From: Jannaschia sp. Os4
GTDB taxonomy: Bacteria; Pseudomonadota; Alphaproteobacteria; Rhodobacterales; Rhodobacteraceae
Direction of reading: 5' to 3'
DNA: 64,000 nucleotides
Assembly (NCBI RefSeq): GCF_016820245.1
Contig: NZ_JAFCAR010000005.1
Location: 557,738 to 621,737 of the forward strand
Under the pieces are notes generated by a model. The model saw nothing but the letters and a program-made list of their open reading frames with translations, did not search any database and was not told where the DNA came from. Position numbers and translations under genes: made by a program. The first letter of the stretch is position 1. The number at the start of each line of letters is the position of its first letter. Positions 16,995 to 25,581 of this stretch are shown piece after piece.

Positions 16995-17608
16995 GATGCG
17001 GGCAGGGCGGAGCCGACGATCGCGACCGCCGCGCCCACGGCCTCCTCCACGGACATCCGCGACGTGTCGAGCTCCACGGCCCGGTCCGCCTTGGTCAGCG
17101 GCGCGTCGGCGCGCCCCATGTCGCGGGCATCGCGGGCGAGCACGTCCTCCAGCACCGCCTCGAAGTCGCGCGGGTCGCCCTTGGCCGACAGCTCCGCGTG
17201 GCGCCGCTCGGCGCGGATGCGCGGATCGGCCGTCACGTAGAGCTGCACCTCCGCCTCGGGGCAGATGACCGAGCAGATGTCCCGACCGTCCACCACCGCG
17301 CCCCCCGCGCGGCGGGCGAAGCGGCGTTGGAAGTCCACGAGGGCGGCGCGCACCTCCGGTATCGCCGCGACGCGGGACGCGGCGGCGGCGACCTCCGCGC
17401 CGCGCAGGCCGCCGGGATCGCCGAGGTCGTCGGGGTCGAGCGCGCGCGCCGCCGCGACGGCATCGGCCCCCTCCAGCGTCGCGCGGCCCACCGCGCGGTA
17501 AAGCAGCCCGGTGTCGAGATGCGCGAAGCCGAAGCGCGCGGCGACGGCGCGGGCGACGGTGCCCTTGCCGGAGGCGGCGGGGCCGTCGATGGCGACGGTG
17601 AAGATCAT
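16991..17608 (-). CDS. cmk: Cytidylate kinase
   Basis: Cmk phosphorylates CMP and dCMP with ATP. The 205-residue protein starts [17 protein letters not shown], with the P-loop GPAASGKGT (9-17), and has [10 protein letters not shown] (about 30-39) and [12 protein letters not shown], the usual substrate-binding and DGRD-type motifs. [18 protein letters not shown] matches the lid region. The real start is the ATG at 17608, overlapping the GFA gene by four bases; the longer frame to 17923 is not coding. In many relatives cmk follows aroA and precedes rpsA. Here it points towards aroA on the opposite strand, and rpsA is not seen. Confidence 0.92.
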   Translation of the reverse strand: MIFTVAIDGPAASGKGTVARAVAARFGFAHLDTGLLYRAVGRATLEGADAVAAARALDPDDLGDPGGLRGAEVAAAASRVAAIPEVRAALVDFQRRFARRAGGAVVDGRDICSVICPEAEVQLYVTADPRIRAERRHAELSAKGDPRDFEAVLEDVLARDARDMGRADAPLTKADRAVELDTSRMSVEEAVGAAVAIVGSALPAS

Positions 17609-18018
17609 GCGGACACCATCGTGGTCAGGGCCTCGTCGCGCCCGGGCGCGGTCCGCGCGTCGGCGGGCAGGTCGACCCACGCGCCCTTGCCGTCCGTGAA
17701 GATGTGCCCGGCGAGCCCGAGGCCCGAGGCGTCGTCCAGCGTCCCCGCCATGATCGACAGGTTCGCCCCCGGCCCGTCCCAGAACAGGTTCGACCCGCAG
17801 GCGGGGCAGAACCCGCGCCGCGCCGCCGCGGACGACGCGAACCAGCGCACCTCGCCCTCGACCGTCACGCCGCCGCGGGGCGCGGAGGTCGCGGCGACGT
17901 AGTTTCCGGTGGTCCGCCGGCACTGTCCGCAGTGGCAGGCGACGACGGGCCGGAACGGCCCCGCCGCGCGGTAGGTGACGGCGCCGCAGAGGCAGCCTCC
18001 GGTGCGGGTGTCGGGCAT
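17605..18018 (-). CDS. GFA/CENP-V family zinc protein
   Basis: A 137-residue protein of the glutathione-dependent formaldehyde-activating (GFA) family, small zinc-fold proteins that bind thiol adducts. It shows [10 protein letters not shown] (7-16), [11 protein letters not shown] (about 28-38) and [12 protein letters not shown] (about 69-80), which hold the Cys ligands of the two zinc sites. The end of the protein is variable in the family. True formaldehyde chemistry is not shown for most members. The gene overlaps cmk by four bases. Confidence 0.88.
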   Translation of the reverse strand: MPDTRTGGCLCGAVTYRAAGPFRPVVACHCGQCRRTTGNYVAATSAPRGGVTVEGEVRWFASSAAARRGFCPACGSNLFWDGPGANLSIMAGTLDDASGLGLAGHIFTDGKGAWVDLPADARTAPGRDEALTTMVSA

Positions 18019-18091
18019 GGTCGCTCCTCCTCGGGGGGCAGGTAGCGCGCCGCCCGCTCGCGATCTAGCCGCCGCGCGCCGATCCCCCGCG

Positions 18092-19405
18092 TCAGCCCAA
18101 GGGGCGGATGCGCAGCCCGCTGATCCGGTTCGCCTCGCGCTCGGTCACCTCGAACCGGAAGCCGTGGAAGCTGAACACCTGCCCGACCGTGGGGATCGTC
18201 TGCGCCTCGTGGATCACGAGGCCCGCGACCGTGTTCGCCTCCTCGTCGGGCAGGGACCAGTCGGTCGCGCGGTTGAGGTCGCGGATCGTCATCGCGCCGT
18301 CCACGGAGAACGCGCCGTCGGCGTCCGGCTCGAGGCGCGGCGTCTCCTCCTCGTCGAACTCGTCGGCGATCTCGCCCACGATCTCCTCGAGGATGTCCTC
18401 CAGCGTCAGCAGGCCCTGCAGCGCGCCGTACTCGTCGATCACCAGCGCGAAGTGCGCGCGCCGGGCGAGGAACTGGCGCATCTGATCGTCGAGCGTCGTG
18501 GTCTCGGGAACGAAGTAGGGTTCGGCCATCACGGCGCGGACGTCGAACTCCGCGATCCCCTCGACGCCGCCGCCCTCGGCCCGCACGAGGCGGTCGACGG
18601 CGCGCAGCAGGTCCTTGGCGTGGACGAGGCCGATGACGTTCTCGCGCTCGCCCTCGAACACGGGCAGGCGGGTGTGGGGCGAGGCGAGGCACTGGTCGAG
18701 GATCGCGTCGGGGGCGGCGTTCGCGTCCAGCATCTCGATGTCGGAGCGGTGGAGCATGATCTCCTCCACGGTCCGCTCCGCGAGGTCGAGCGCGCCGAGG
18801 AGCCGGTCCCGGTCCTCCTTCTCGACGGTGCCAGACTCGGCTCCGATCGCCAGCGCGCCGGCGATCTCCTCGCGCGGGTGCATCACGGCGGCGTCGGGGT
18901 CGGTGTCGACGCCGAACACGCGCAGCACCGCCCGCACCAGGAGGCGCACGGCGGACACGACGGGGGCGAATACCCGGACCACGACGGCGATCACGGGCGC
19001 GACGAGCGAGGCGGCGCGCTCGGGGTTCGTGATGGCGTAGGTCTTGGGCAGCACCTCGGCGAAGATCAGCACGAGCGCGGTCATCACCAGCGTGGCGATC
19101 GCGACGCCCCCCTCGCCGAACAGCGCGGTGAACAGCGCGGTCGCCAGCGAGGCGGCGAGGATGTTGACGATGTTGTTGCCCAGCAGGACCGAGCCGATCA
19201 GGCGCTCGTTGTCCTCGGTCACGGTGAGGGCGCGGGCGGCCCCGGTCTCGCCCTTGTCGGCGCGGGCGCGCAGCTTGCCGCGCGAGGCGGCGGTGAGCGC
19301 GGTCTCGGAGCCGGAGAAGAAGGCGGAGAGGGCGAGCAGCACGAGGATCGACAGGGCGATGCCCCATGCGGCCCCGGCGGTCATGGCGGTGACGGTTGTG
19401 TCCAT
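18092..19405 (-). CDS. CorC/HlyC-family membrane protein (CNNM-CBS-CorC_HlyC)
   Basis: A 437-residue inner-membrane protein of the CNNM/CorC family, linked to magnesium or cobalt efflux in other bacteria. It has a DUF21 membrane domain (about 10-190, with FFSGSETALTAASRGKL and LLGNNIVNILAASLAT), a pair of CBS domains (about 205-335, including HTRLPVFEG and FALVIDEYGALQGLLTLEDILEEIVGEI), and the C-terminal CorC_HlyC domain (about 355-435). CBS domains usually bind adenine nucleotides. It stands alone on the minus strand. Haemolysin activity, implied by the old family name, is not expected. Confidence 0.92.
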   Translation of the reverse strand: MDTTVTAMTAGAAWGIALSILVLLALSAFFSGSETALTAASRGKLRARADKGETGAARALTVTEDNERLIGSVLLGNNIVNILAASLATALFTALFGEGGVAIATLVMTALVLIFAEVLPKTYAITNPERAASLVAPVIAVVVRVFAPVVSAVRLLVRAVLRVFGVDTDPDAAVMHPREEIAGALAIGAESGTVEKEDRDRLLGALDLAERTVEEIMLHRSDIEMLDANAAPDAILDQCLASPHTRLPVFEGERENVIGLVHAKDLLRAVDRLVRAEGGGVEGIAEFDVRAVMAEPYFVPETTTLDDQMRQFLARRAHFALVIDEYGALQGLLTLEDILEEIVGEIADEFDEEETPRLEPDADGAFSVDGAMTIRDLNRATDWSLPDEEANTVAGLVIHEAQTIPTVGQVFSFHGFRFEVTEREANRISGLRIRPLG

Positions 19406-19459
19406 CCCCGCCGTATGGGGGTGGGGCGCGCGCCGTTCAAGCGCGCGCCCCGGCGGGAC

Positions 19460-19771
19460 TCAGTTCTCGATCGGGACGACGGGGACGAGCTCGGTGTCGC
19501 CGTCGGTCGCCAGCGGCGCGGTGGTGGTCGCCGACGTGTCCTCGATCGCCTCGGGGGCGGTCGTGGTGACGACGGCGGTGTCCGCCTCCTCGGTGACGAT
19601 CACGGCGTCGTCCGCGGCGGGCGCGACGGCCACGTCATCGGTGCCGAACCAGCCCAGAAGCCACGCCAGCGCAAGCAGCGCGACGAGGGCGAGGGCGGCC
19701 CAGAGGATCCAGTTGGAGCCAGATTTGTGGTCGGTGACCTTCGGGTCGCGGAAGTCTTGGCTGTTGGCCAT
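19460..19771 (-). CDS. Small membrane-anchored hypothetical protein
   Basis: A 103-residue protein with a short polar N-terminus, one membrane helix (about 21-43, WILWAALALVALLALAWLLGWF), and a low-complexity acidic Ala/Thr/Val-rich tail (about 45-103). The tail would lie in the periplasm if the positive-inside rule holds. I do not recognise the family. AAAGGCAACTCCC precedes the ATG at 19771. It diverges from the stress-protein-like gene with 192 bases between starts. Confidence 0.65.
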   Translation of the reverse strand: MANSQDFRDPKVTDHKSGSNWILWAALALVALLALAWLLGWFGTDDVAVAPAADDAVIVTEEADTAVVTTTAPEAIEDTSATTTAPLATDGDTELVPVVPIEN

Positions 19772-19963
19772 GGGAGTTGCCTTTCGGTTGCAGGTCCGAT
19801 GCTCCCAGAACCGCCGCGATCGTCCTTTGTTCCAAAGGGTTGCCCGCGTCGGCGGGCGACCGCCGGGTCCGGCGGGGGGGATCGGAACCCAACCCCCGGG
19901 TGTGCCCGTTTGCCCCGCATCGGACCGCCTCCGGCGCTCCACCCAAACCCAAGCGAGGACGAC

Positions 19964-20467
19964 ATGACGAAGACCGTGACCGCCATCTTCCGGACCCATG
20001 CCATCGCCGCGACCGTGCGCGACAAGATCAAGGCGCTCGGCGAATCCGGTGCCTCCGTGACGATCCTGCCCGACGACCCGGCCCCGCTGGCCGAGGGCAC
20101 GCGGCGGAGCGACGACGCGATCCGCCACGCGGATTCGCTGCACGTGCCCGACGCCGACAAGCGGACCTATCAGCAGGCGATCCGCGAGGGGCACTTCATC
20201 GTCTCCGCCGACGTGGACGACGACCACGTCTCGGCCGTGACCGACATCATGCGCCACCCCGACACGACGGCCCACGCGATCGACTTCGACGCCTACGAGG
20301 CCGAGTATCGCGGGCGCCCCGACTACGACCCCGCGCTGATCGAGCCGGCCGGCACGACGACCGGGGCGGAATGGCGCCGCGACACGACCTACGCCGGGAC
20401 CCTGCGCGCCTACGACACCGCGCGCACGCCCGAGGAGGTCGCCCGGATGCGCGGCCGCGCCGCCTGA
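19964..20467 (+). CDS. YflT-like general stress protein (tentative)
   Basis: A 167-residue soluble protein. The first half (MTKTVTAIFRTHAIAATVRDKIKALG ... VTILPDD) looks like the alpha/beta module of YflT/general-stress-protein-17M proteins, with the typical HVPDADKRTYQQAIREGHFIVSADVDDDH stretch following (about 64-92). The C-terminal third is rich in Tyr, Asp and Arg. The family is linked to stress responses, but the biochemical role is unknown. GAGGACGAC precedes the ATG. A strong terminator follows. Confidence 0.65.
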   Translation: MTKTVTAIFRTHAIAATVRDKIKALGESGASVTILPDDPAPLAEGTRRSDDAIRHADSLHVPDADKRTYQQAIREGHFIVSADVDDDHVSAVTDIMRHPDTTAHAIDFDAYEAEYRGRPDYDPALIEPAGTTTGAEWRRDTTYAGTLRAYDTARTPEEVARMRGRAA

Positions 20468-20489
20468 TCCGAGCAGCATCGACGAGGAG

Positions 20490-20511
20490 GGCCGCCCATC
20501 GGGCGGCCTTT
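20490..20511. terminator. Bidirectional intrinsic terminator
   Basis: GGCCGCCC, loop ATC, GGGCGGCC followed by TTT, between the convergent stress-protein gene and xerD. Confidence 0.8.
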
Positions 20512-20518
20512 CGCTCGT

Positions 20519-21445
20519 TCAGGGACCGGCCAGAGGGTGGTGCGTGAGGACGAGGTCCCTCAGCCGCGACTCCAGGACGTGCGTGTAGATCTCCGTGGTG
20601 GAGATGTCCGCATGGCCAAGCATGGCCTGTATCGCCCTCAGGTCCGCCCCACCCTGCAGGAGATGCGTGGCGAAGGCATGGCGGAGCACGTGGGGGCTGA
20701 CCTTGGACGGCTCCACGCCGGCGCGGGCCGCGAAGGTCTTGAGCCGACCGTGGAACCACGCCCGAGTGACGTGGCCCGCCTTGCCGCGAGAGGGGAACAG
20801 GCGCGCCGAGCCGGGGCGTCCCTCCGCGCGCGCCGCGTCGTCGGCGGCATCGCGGGCCCGCAGCCACGCCGCGAGGGCGGCCCGCGCTTGTGCGGAGAGC
20901 GGGACCATCCGCTCCTTCCCGCCCTTGCCCCTCACGAGGAGCATCCGGGGATCGCCCCGCGCCGCCGAGACGGGGAGGGAGACGAGCTCGGTCACCCGCA
21001 TCCCCGTCGCGTAGAGCAGTTGCATCAGGCAGGAGTCCCGCAGGCGGCCCTCCTCGGACGGCGCGGTCGTCCCCGCCGCCGCGAGCAGCGCCTCCACCTC
21101 CGCCTCCGACAGCGTCTTGGGCAGCGCCTTGGGCTTGGTCGGCCCCCGCAGCTTGATGGCCGGGTCGTCGGGCCGCAGCCCCTCCTCGTGCATGAAGCGC
21201 GTGAGCCCCCGGATCGCGGACAGCCGCCGCGCGCGGGTCGAGGCGGCCAGCCCCTCGGCCTCGCAGGCGACGAGGAAGCGCTCGATCGCGGGCTTGTCCA
21301 CCGCGAGCAGGGCGCCGCCCGCCGCGGCGAGATGGTCGGCGAAGGCGGTCAGGTCGCGCCGGTAGGCGAGCAGCGAGTTGAGCGCCGCGCCCCGCTCCGC
21401 CGCCTGCGCCTCGAGGAAGCGCTCGATCAGGCCCGCGTCGGTCAC
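20519..21445 (-). CDS. xerD: Tyrosine recombinase XerD
   Basis: XerD with XerC resolves chromosome dimers at dif. The 308-residue protein has the N-terminal core-binding domain (about 1-90) and the catalytic domain with all expected residues: Arg in ATGMRVTELVSL, Lys in RGKGGKERMV, H-x-x-R in HVLRHAFATHLL, His in LGHADIST, and the nucleophile Tyr in TEIYTHV. It begins at a GTG overlapping the upstream stop (GTGA). Although the raw frame is far longer, the part upstream of 21445 is a shadow of the next gene. The chromosomal context and full-length family match argue for the housekeeping enzyme, not an integrase. Confidence 0.92.
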   Translation of the reverse strand: MTDAGLIERFLEAQAAERGAALNSLLAYRRDLTAFADHLAAAGGALLAVDKPAIERFLVACEAEGLAASTRARRLSAIRGLTRFMHEEGLRPDDPAIKLRGPTKPKALPKTLSEAEVEALLAAAGTTAPSEEGRLRDSCLMQLLYATGMRVTELVSLPVSAARGDPRMLLVRGKGGKERMVPLSAQARAALAAWLRARDAADDAARAEGRPGSARLFPSRGKAGHVTRAWFHGRLKTFAARAGVEPSKVSPHVLRHAFATHLLQGGADLRAIQAMLGHADISTTEIYTHVLESRLRDLVLTHHPLAGP

Positions 21446-22956
21446 GTCAGCAGCAGGTGCATCGCTAGCCGTCGCGCCGCCACGTCGAGCCCCGCCGCCC
21501 GCAGCGCATGGAGCGCCCCCGTGATCGCGCCCGGCGGCGCCTCGGCCCCATCGGCCATCGCGCGCGCGGCGTCGAGCAGCATCTCCCCGCTCCGCCGCGC
21601 CGCGGCCATCTCGGCCTGCTCCGGCGCCAGCGGGCCGGTCAGGCCCTCCACCACCGCCTGCGCCAAGGGGCCGTCCGCGGGGGCCGCCTCGCCGCGCGCC
21701 AAGGCGTAGGCCAGCGCGAGGTCGGCCGGGGCATCGCCGGGCAGCGCCTCCTCGGAGACGAGGGCGCGCGCGGCCGGCCGGTCCGAGAGGAGGGCGAGCC
21801 GCATCGCGTCGGCCATCGCGTCGGGCGGGACGTCCGCCGCGCCCACCGCGCCGCCATAGGCCGCGCCGAGCCATCCGAGCAGATCGGCCTCGGCCATGCG
21901 CTCCACTGCGATCGACAGCGCCTGCGCGAGGTCGCCCGACCCCGCCAGAGCCGCGTCGAGCCCGCCGACCGCCGCCGCCCGCTCCCACAGCCCGCCCGAG
22001 GCCGAGGGCCGCCGTTCGAGGTAGAGGTCGGCGAGGCGCGCCGGGTCCAGCGCCCCCGTCCGGGTCAGCCGCTCGGCGGCCTCGATCTGCCGCTTCCAGC
22101 CGGCTTCGGCGCGCAGGTCGGCCACCGCGAAGGCGATGGGCAGCCCCGCCGTGGCGGGCCTTTCGCCGATACCGTCGAGCAGGCGGAAGGCGAGCGGCGT
22201 CAAAGGGTCGGGCACCGGGGGCGGCGCCTCGCCCTCGAAGAGTTCGGGATCGAGGAAGCGCGCGACGAGCCGCTCCTCGTCGGGGTCCATGAGCGACAGC
22301 GCGGCGGCCGTGTCGAGCGCCAGCATCGCCGCCGCCCAGTCGCCGCCGCGCGTCAGGCAGAAGATCCGCGCGGGCAGGGTGGGCGAGAGGTCGGGATCGG
22401 CGTCCATCGCCGCGCAGGCGGGCTCGTCGACGCCGGTCAGCAGCGCCACGTCGAAGTAGCGCCTGAAGCTGTCCCGCTCGGTTGGCCCGGCCCGCTCGAG
22501 CAGCGCCTGCGCCTCCTCCAGCGCCCCCATCCGCAGCAGCGCGTCGACCCGCGCGAGGAAGAGCGAGTCGGGCGGGGTGCCGGCGGGCGGCTCCAGCTCC
22601 GAGAGGAGGAGGTTCGTCATCACCGCGCGCAGCGGCCCGGGCATGTCCCGCGGCAGTGCCCCGATCCCCGCGACCAGCGCGGCGGGGTCCGACCCGAGCC
22701 ACGTGTCGGCGGGCAGCCCGGACAGGTCCGGGGGCAGCAGGCCCGTCCCGTCGCGGCGCGGCGCGTCGAGCGAGGTCGTCGTGATGGCGGTCTCCGTCCG
22801 CACGGACGTTCCCGGTTCCGCCGGGCCGGGGCGGGCGACGGGCTTCGCGCGCAGCGAGTCGCTGAGCCACGGGATCGCCGAGTCGGGCGCACCCTGCGCG
22901 GCGGCGGGCGCGGCGAGCGCCATCCATGCGGCGAGGGACGCGCCCGCGCGGATCAT
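21442..22956 (-). CDS. Large secreted hypothetical protein, helical-repeat type
   Basis: A 504-residue protein with a signal peptide (MIRAGASLAAWMALAAPAAAQ, cleavage near 21). The mature part is Ala/Leu-rich, with repeated helical pairs such as LFLARVDALLRMGALEEAQALLERAG (about 135-160), which suggests TPR-like repeats without a clean consensus. The only two Cys near 190-215 could form a disulfide. It is translated after a tiny membrane protein gene (4-base overlap) and overlaps xerD at its end, so the three genes form one operon diverging from aroK-aroB. Function unknown. Confidence 0.75.
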   Translation of the reverse strand: MIRAGASLAAWMALAAPAAAQGAPDSAIPWLSDSLRAKPVARPGPAEPGTSVRTETAITTTSLDAPRRDGTGLLPPDLSGLPADTWLGSDPAALVAGIGALPRDMPGPLRAVMTNLLLSELEPPAGTPPDSLFLARVDALLRMGALEEAQALLERAGPTERDSFRRYFDVALLTGVDEPACAAMDADPDLSPTLPARIFCLTRGGDWAAAMLALDTAAALSLMDPDEERLVARFLDPELFEGEAPPPVPDPLTPLAFRLLDGIGERPATAGLPIAFAVADLRAEAGWKRQIEAAERLTRTGALDPARLADLYLERRPSASGGLWERAAAVGGLDAALAGSGDLAQALSIAVERMAEADLLGWLGAAYGGAVGAADVPPDAMADAMRLALLSDRPAARALVSEEALPGDAPADLALAYALARGEAAPADGPLAQAVVEGLTGPLAPEQAEMAAARRSGEMLLDAARAMADGAEAPPGAITGALHALRAAGLDVAARRLAMHLLLT

Positions 22957-23081
22957 CCGGCCTCGATGGTGATGGTCTCGGTAGTCGGCTCCACCGCCGG
23001 GTCGAGCGTGTAGGAGTAGCCGAACAGCGCGACCGCGGCCAATGCGACGAGGATCAGCAGGTAGAACAAGGCGCGCAGCAT
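22953..23081 (-). CDS. Tiny membrane protein upstream of the secreted helical protein
   Basis: A 42-residue protein: MLRALFYLLILVALAAVALFGYS as a single membrane helix, then an acidic Thr/Glu tail ending TITIEAG. It overlaps the following gene by four bases (ATGA), and GGAGG lies upstream of the ATG. Its small size hides it from length filters, but the coupled start and clean hydrophobic segment make it credible. First gene of the operon that ends with xerD. Function unknown. Confidence 0.65.
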   Translation of the reverse strand: MLRALFYLLILVALAAVALFGYSYTLDPAVEPTTETITIEAG

Positions 23082-23178
23082 GGATCGGTTCCCTCCCCGG
23101 GTCGTCGGCCCGGCCCGTCGGTGATGCGGTGCGGAGATAACGTTGGCAATCCCCGGCGCAACAGGGCAGGACGCGGGC

Positions 23179-23748
23179 ATGGGGGCAACCGGCGACAGCG
23201 CGCCGCCCCGGACGCATGCTGCGTTGCGGCGACCGGTGGTTCTGGTGGGGATGATGGGATCGGGCAAGACCGCCGTGGGGCAGGCCTTGGCCGAGCGCCT
23301 GCAGGTGCCCTTCCGCGACAGCGACCATGCCATCGAGGACGCCGCCCGCATGTCGGTCGCCGAGATCTTCGCCCGCGACGGCGAGGCCTTCTTCCGCGAC
23401 CGCGAGTCCGAGGTGATCGCCCGCCTGCTCGCCGAGGGGCCGGGCGTCGTCTCGACCGGGGGCGGGGCCTTCCTGTCGGAGGCCACGCGGGAGACGGTGG
23501 CCGCGACGGCGGTGTCGGTCTGGCTGCGCGCCGCGCCCGAGGTGCTGTGGCCGCGGGTGAAGGGCAAGGCGGGACGCCCGCTCCTCGCCCGGCCGGACGC
23601 GCGCGCCGCGCTGGAGGCGATGACGCGGGAGCGCGCGCCGGTCTACGGCACGGCCGCGGTGGTGGTGGATTCGGACGGGGAGGTGACGGTGGAGGGCATG
23701 GTGGACCGGGTGATCGACGCGCTGGCCGGGGCGGAGGCGCTGGCATGA
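23179..23748 (+). CDS. aroK: Shikimate kinase
   Basis: AroK phosphorylates shikimate at the 3-position with ATP. The product (189 residues from the chosen ATG) has the Walker A GMMGSGKTAVGQALA near 24-38, FRDSDHAIEDAA with the shikimate-binding Asp, FRDRESEV, and STGGGAFL (the family GGG motif). The lid region reads KGKAGRPLLA. An upstream TTG at 23143 would add 12 residues; the ATG at 23179 is preferred but its ribosome site is weak. It overlaps aroB by four bases, the standard aroKB operon. Confidence 0.93.
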   Translation: MGATGDSAPPRTHAALRRPVVLVGMMGSGKTAVGQALAERLQVPFRDSDHAIEDAARMSVAEIFARDGEAFFRDRESEVIARLLAEGPGVVSTGGGAFLSEATRETVAATAVSVWLRAAPEVLWPRVKGKAGRPLLARPDARAALEAMTRERAPVYGTAAVVVDSDGEVTVEGMVDRVIDALAGAEALA

Positions 23749-24836
23749 GCGTCGTCCGGGTGGATCTGGGCGCGCGGTCCTACGACGTGCACGTCGGGCT
23801 GGGCCTGATCGACGCGGCCGGCGCGCATGTCGCGCCGCTCCTGCGCCGGGGCCGCGTCCTCGTAGTGACGGAGACGACGGTCGCCGACCTCTGGCTGGAC
23901 CGCCTGCGCACGGGGCTGGGCGACGTGGGGGCCCCCGCGCTCGTGCTGGAGCCGGGCGAGGGGACGAAGTCGTGGGAGGGGCTGCGGCGTACGGTCGAGT
24001 GGATCCTCGATCAGCGCCCCGAGCGGGCGGACGTGGTGCTGGCCTTGGGCGGCGGCGTGATCGGCGACCTCGCGGGGGCGGCGGCGGCGCTGGTGCTGCG
24101 CGGGCTGCGCTTCGTGCAGGTGCCGACCTCGCTGCTGGCCCAGGTCGACTCGTCCGTGGGCGGCAAGACCGGGATCAACACACGGCACGGCAAGAACCTC
24201 GTGGGCGCGTTCCACCAGCCGTCGCTGGTCCTCTGCGACACGGGCGCGCTGGAGACGCTGGCCCCGCGCGACTTCCGCGCGGGCTACGGCGAGGTGGCCA
24301 AGTACGGCCTGCTGGGCGACGCGGACTTCTTCGCGTGGCTGGAGACGAACGGCTCCGGGCTGGCCGCCGACCCCGCGCTGCGGGCCGAGGCGGTGCGTCG
24401 CTCGGTGCGGATGAAGGCCGACATCGTGGCTCGCGACGAAATGGAGGCGGGCGACCGCGCGCTGCTGAACCTCGGCCACACGTTCGGCCACGCGCTGGAG
24501 GCGGCGACCGGCTACTCGGACCGCCTGCTCCACGGCGAGGGGGTGGCGGTGGGATGCGCGCTGGCCTTCGACCTCTCGGCGCGGCTGGGCCTGTGCAGCC
24601 AAGAGGAGCCGAGCCGCGTGCGCGCCCATCTCGACGCGATGGGCTTGCCGCGCGACCTGCGCGACGTGCCGGGCGAGCTGCCCGGCGCGGGGGCTCTCGT
24701 GGAGTTGATGGCGCAGGACAAGAAGGTGCTCGACGGGCGGCTGCGCTTCGTGCTGGCGCGCGGGATCGGAGAGGCCTTCGTCACGGCGGAGGTGCCGCGC
24801 GAGGCGGTAGAGGCGGTGCTGGACGCTAGCCGGTGA
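23745..24836 (+). CDS. aroB: 3-dehydroquinate synthase
   Basis: AroB converts DAHP to 3-dehydroquinate, the second step of the shikimate pathway, using NAD and a divalent metal. The 363-residue protein has EPGEGTKSWEGL (about 67-78), LGGGVIGDLAGAAAAL (about 101-116), PTSLLAQVDSSVGGKTGIN (about 127-145), GYGEVAKYGLL, and the metal-binding LNLGHTFGHALEAATGY (about 244-260). The start overlaps aroK (ATGA). A set of three hairpins follows the stop. Confidence 0.96.
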   Translation: MSVVRVDLGARSYDVHVGLGLIDAAGAHVAPLLRRGRVLVVTETTVADLWLDRLRTGLGDVGAPALVLEPGEGTKSWEGLRRTVEWILDQRPERADVVLALGGGVIGDLAGAAAALVLRGLRFVQVPTSLLAQVDSSVGGKTGINTRHGKNLVGAFHQPSLVLCDTGALETLAPRDFRAGYGEVAKYGLLGDADFFAWLETNGSGLAADPALRAEAVRRSVRMKADIVARDEMEAGDRALLNLGHTFGHALEAATGYSDRLLHGEGVAVGCALAFDLSARLGLCSQEEPSRVRAHLDAMGLPRDLRDVPGELPGAGALVELMAQDKKVLDGRLRFVLARGIGEAFVTAEVPREAVEAVLDASR

Positions 24837-24847
24837 GCCGCTGATTC

Positions 24848-24917
24848 GAAGTCATGGAAGGACTTCGCGTTCGGAGGCTTCGAAAGCCTCCGGAGGCCGA
24901 ACCCTTGCCAAGGGTTC
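24848..24917. terminator. Three tandem hairpins between convergent genes
   Basis: Stem 1 is GAAGTC/GACTTC (24848-24866). Stem 2 is GGAGGCTT/AAGCCTCC with a 3-base loop (24873-24891). Stem 3 is GAACCCTT/AAGGGTTC with a 3-base loop (24899-24917). They lie between the ends of aroB and the 77-residue gene and probably terminate both. Confidence 0.65.
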
Positions 24918-24925
24918 GTCAACTG

Positions 24926-25159
24926 TCAGGCGAGGCGCCGGAGCGGCTCGCGGTTGCAGAAAATCACGTACTGGCCCGCGTTCTCGACGACGCCGTAGCC
25001 CCGTCGCTTCATCTCGGCCACGAAGGGCTCGCGTCCGACGACCCGATCAACCGTGCGCGCCTTCCGGCGGATGACCGCCCCCTCGCGGGCGGCCTTGGAG
25101 TCGAACAACTGGCGGATGAACTCCGCGGCGAAGGGCGGGAGGAGGTAGGCATCGTCCAT
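24926..25159 (-). CDS. Small hypothetical protein
   Basis: A 77-residue basic protein starting MDDAYLLPPFAAEFIRQLFDSKAAREGAVIRRKARTVDR. The middle (GREPFVAEMKRRGYGVVENAGQYVIFCNREPL) is compatible with a small alpha/beta nucleic-acid-binding fold, but no family is recognised. It is the last gene in the run fumC, DUF4169, ribbon-helix-helix on the minus strand, 24 bases after the previous stop. Confidence 0.6.
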   Translation of the reverse strand: MDDAYLLPPFAAEFIRQLFDSKAAREGAVIRRKARTVDRVVGREPFVAEMKRRGYGVVENAGQYVIFCNREPLRRLA

Positions 25160-25183
25160 GCGCCCACCGTTGCGCGGAACCCC

Positions 25184-25405
25184 TTAACGCCCCGTTTCCG
25201 TCCAGCGCAGCACCGCCACCCGGATCGCGCTGGCCAGCCCTGCCGTCACCCCCCGCTCCCGGTCGATGCGCGCGGCCAGCGCGTTGAGCGACAGGCCCTC
25301 CGCCTCGGCCATCCGGGCGAACGCCTCCCAGAAGGCGTCCTCCATCGAGACGCTCGTGCGGTGGCCGTGCAGGGTCAGGGAGCGCTTGCGGGGGCGGGCG
25401 TCCAC
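25184..25405 (-). CDS. Ribbon-helix-helix domain protein
   Basis: A 73-residue protein matching the RHH_4-type ribbon-helix-helix family found next to fumC in Rhodobacteraceae. The strand RKRSLTLHGHRTSVSMEDAFWEAFARMA (about 6-33) provides the DNA-contacting beta ribbon and first helix; LSLNALAARIDRER forms the second helix. It starts at a GTG that shares its first base with the last base of the preceding TAG. It may be a small DNA-binding regulator; its target is unknown. Confidence 0.8.
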   Translation of the reverse strand: MDARPRKRSLTLHGHRTSVSMEDAFWEAFARMAEAEGLSLNALAARIDRERGVTAGLASAIRVAVLRWTETGR

Positions 25406-25581
25406 TATTCGCGCTCGTGCTGGTCGAGGTTCCGCTCGACGCGCGCGCGATCGGCGTCCTCGGCAGCCTTCTGCGCCCGGCTGCGCCCGTGGCGCGCGGC
25501 GTTGGCGTCGCCCTCCGCCCGCCGATCCGCCCGTGCGCGGTCCTTGCGGACCGCGCGGAGGTTGACGACCTTGCCCGTCAC
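25405..25581 (-). CDS. DUF4169-family small protein
   Basis: A 58-residue, highly charged protein: it starts (GTG) [17 protein letters not shown] and continues with Arg/Ala/Asp/Glu-rich sequence ending LDQHERE. This matches DUF4169, whose members begin with x-V-V-N-L-R-x-x-R-K. The start overlaps the fumC stop (GTGA) and the end touches the next start, so all three genes are coupled. Function unknown; the charge pattern suggests a long helix. Confidence 0.8.
   Translation of the reverse strand: MTGKVVNLRAVRKDRARADRRAEGDANAARHGRSRAQKAAEDADRARVERNLDQHERE

Noticed and set aside
14417..17902. An 1161-residue plus-strand frame across the DUF2130-cmk region
   Set aside because: No recognisable domain, antisense composition, and five supported minus-strand genes lie beneath it.
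20519..21445. XerD-like recombinase as a sign of an integrated element
   Set aside because: It matches housekeeping XerD in length and motifs, overlaps its neighbours, and no tRNA, attachment repeats or phage genes are nearby.
20519..22927. An 802-residue frame fusing long upstream sequence to XerD
   Set aside because: The upstream part is an antisense-like Arg/Ala-rich frame over the secreted-protein gene; XerD starts at the GTG at 21445.
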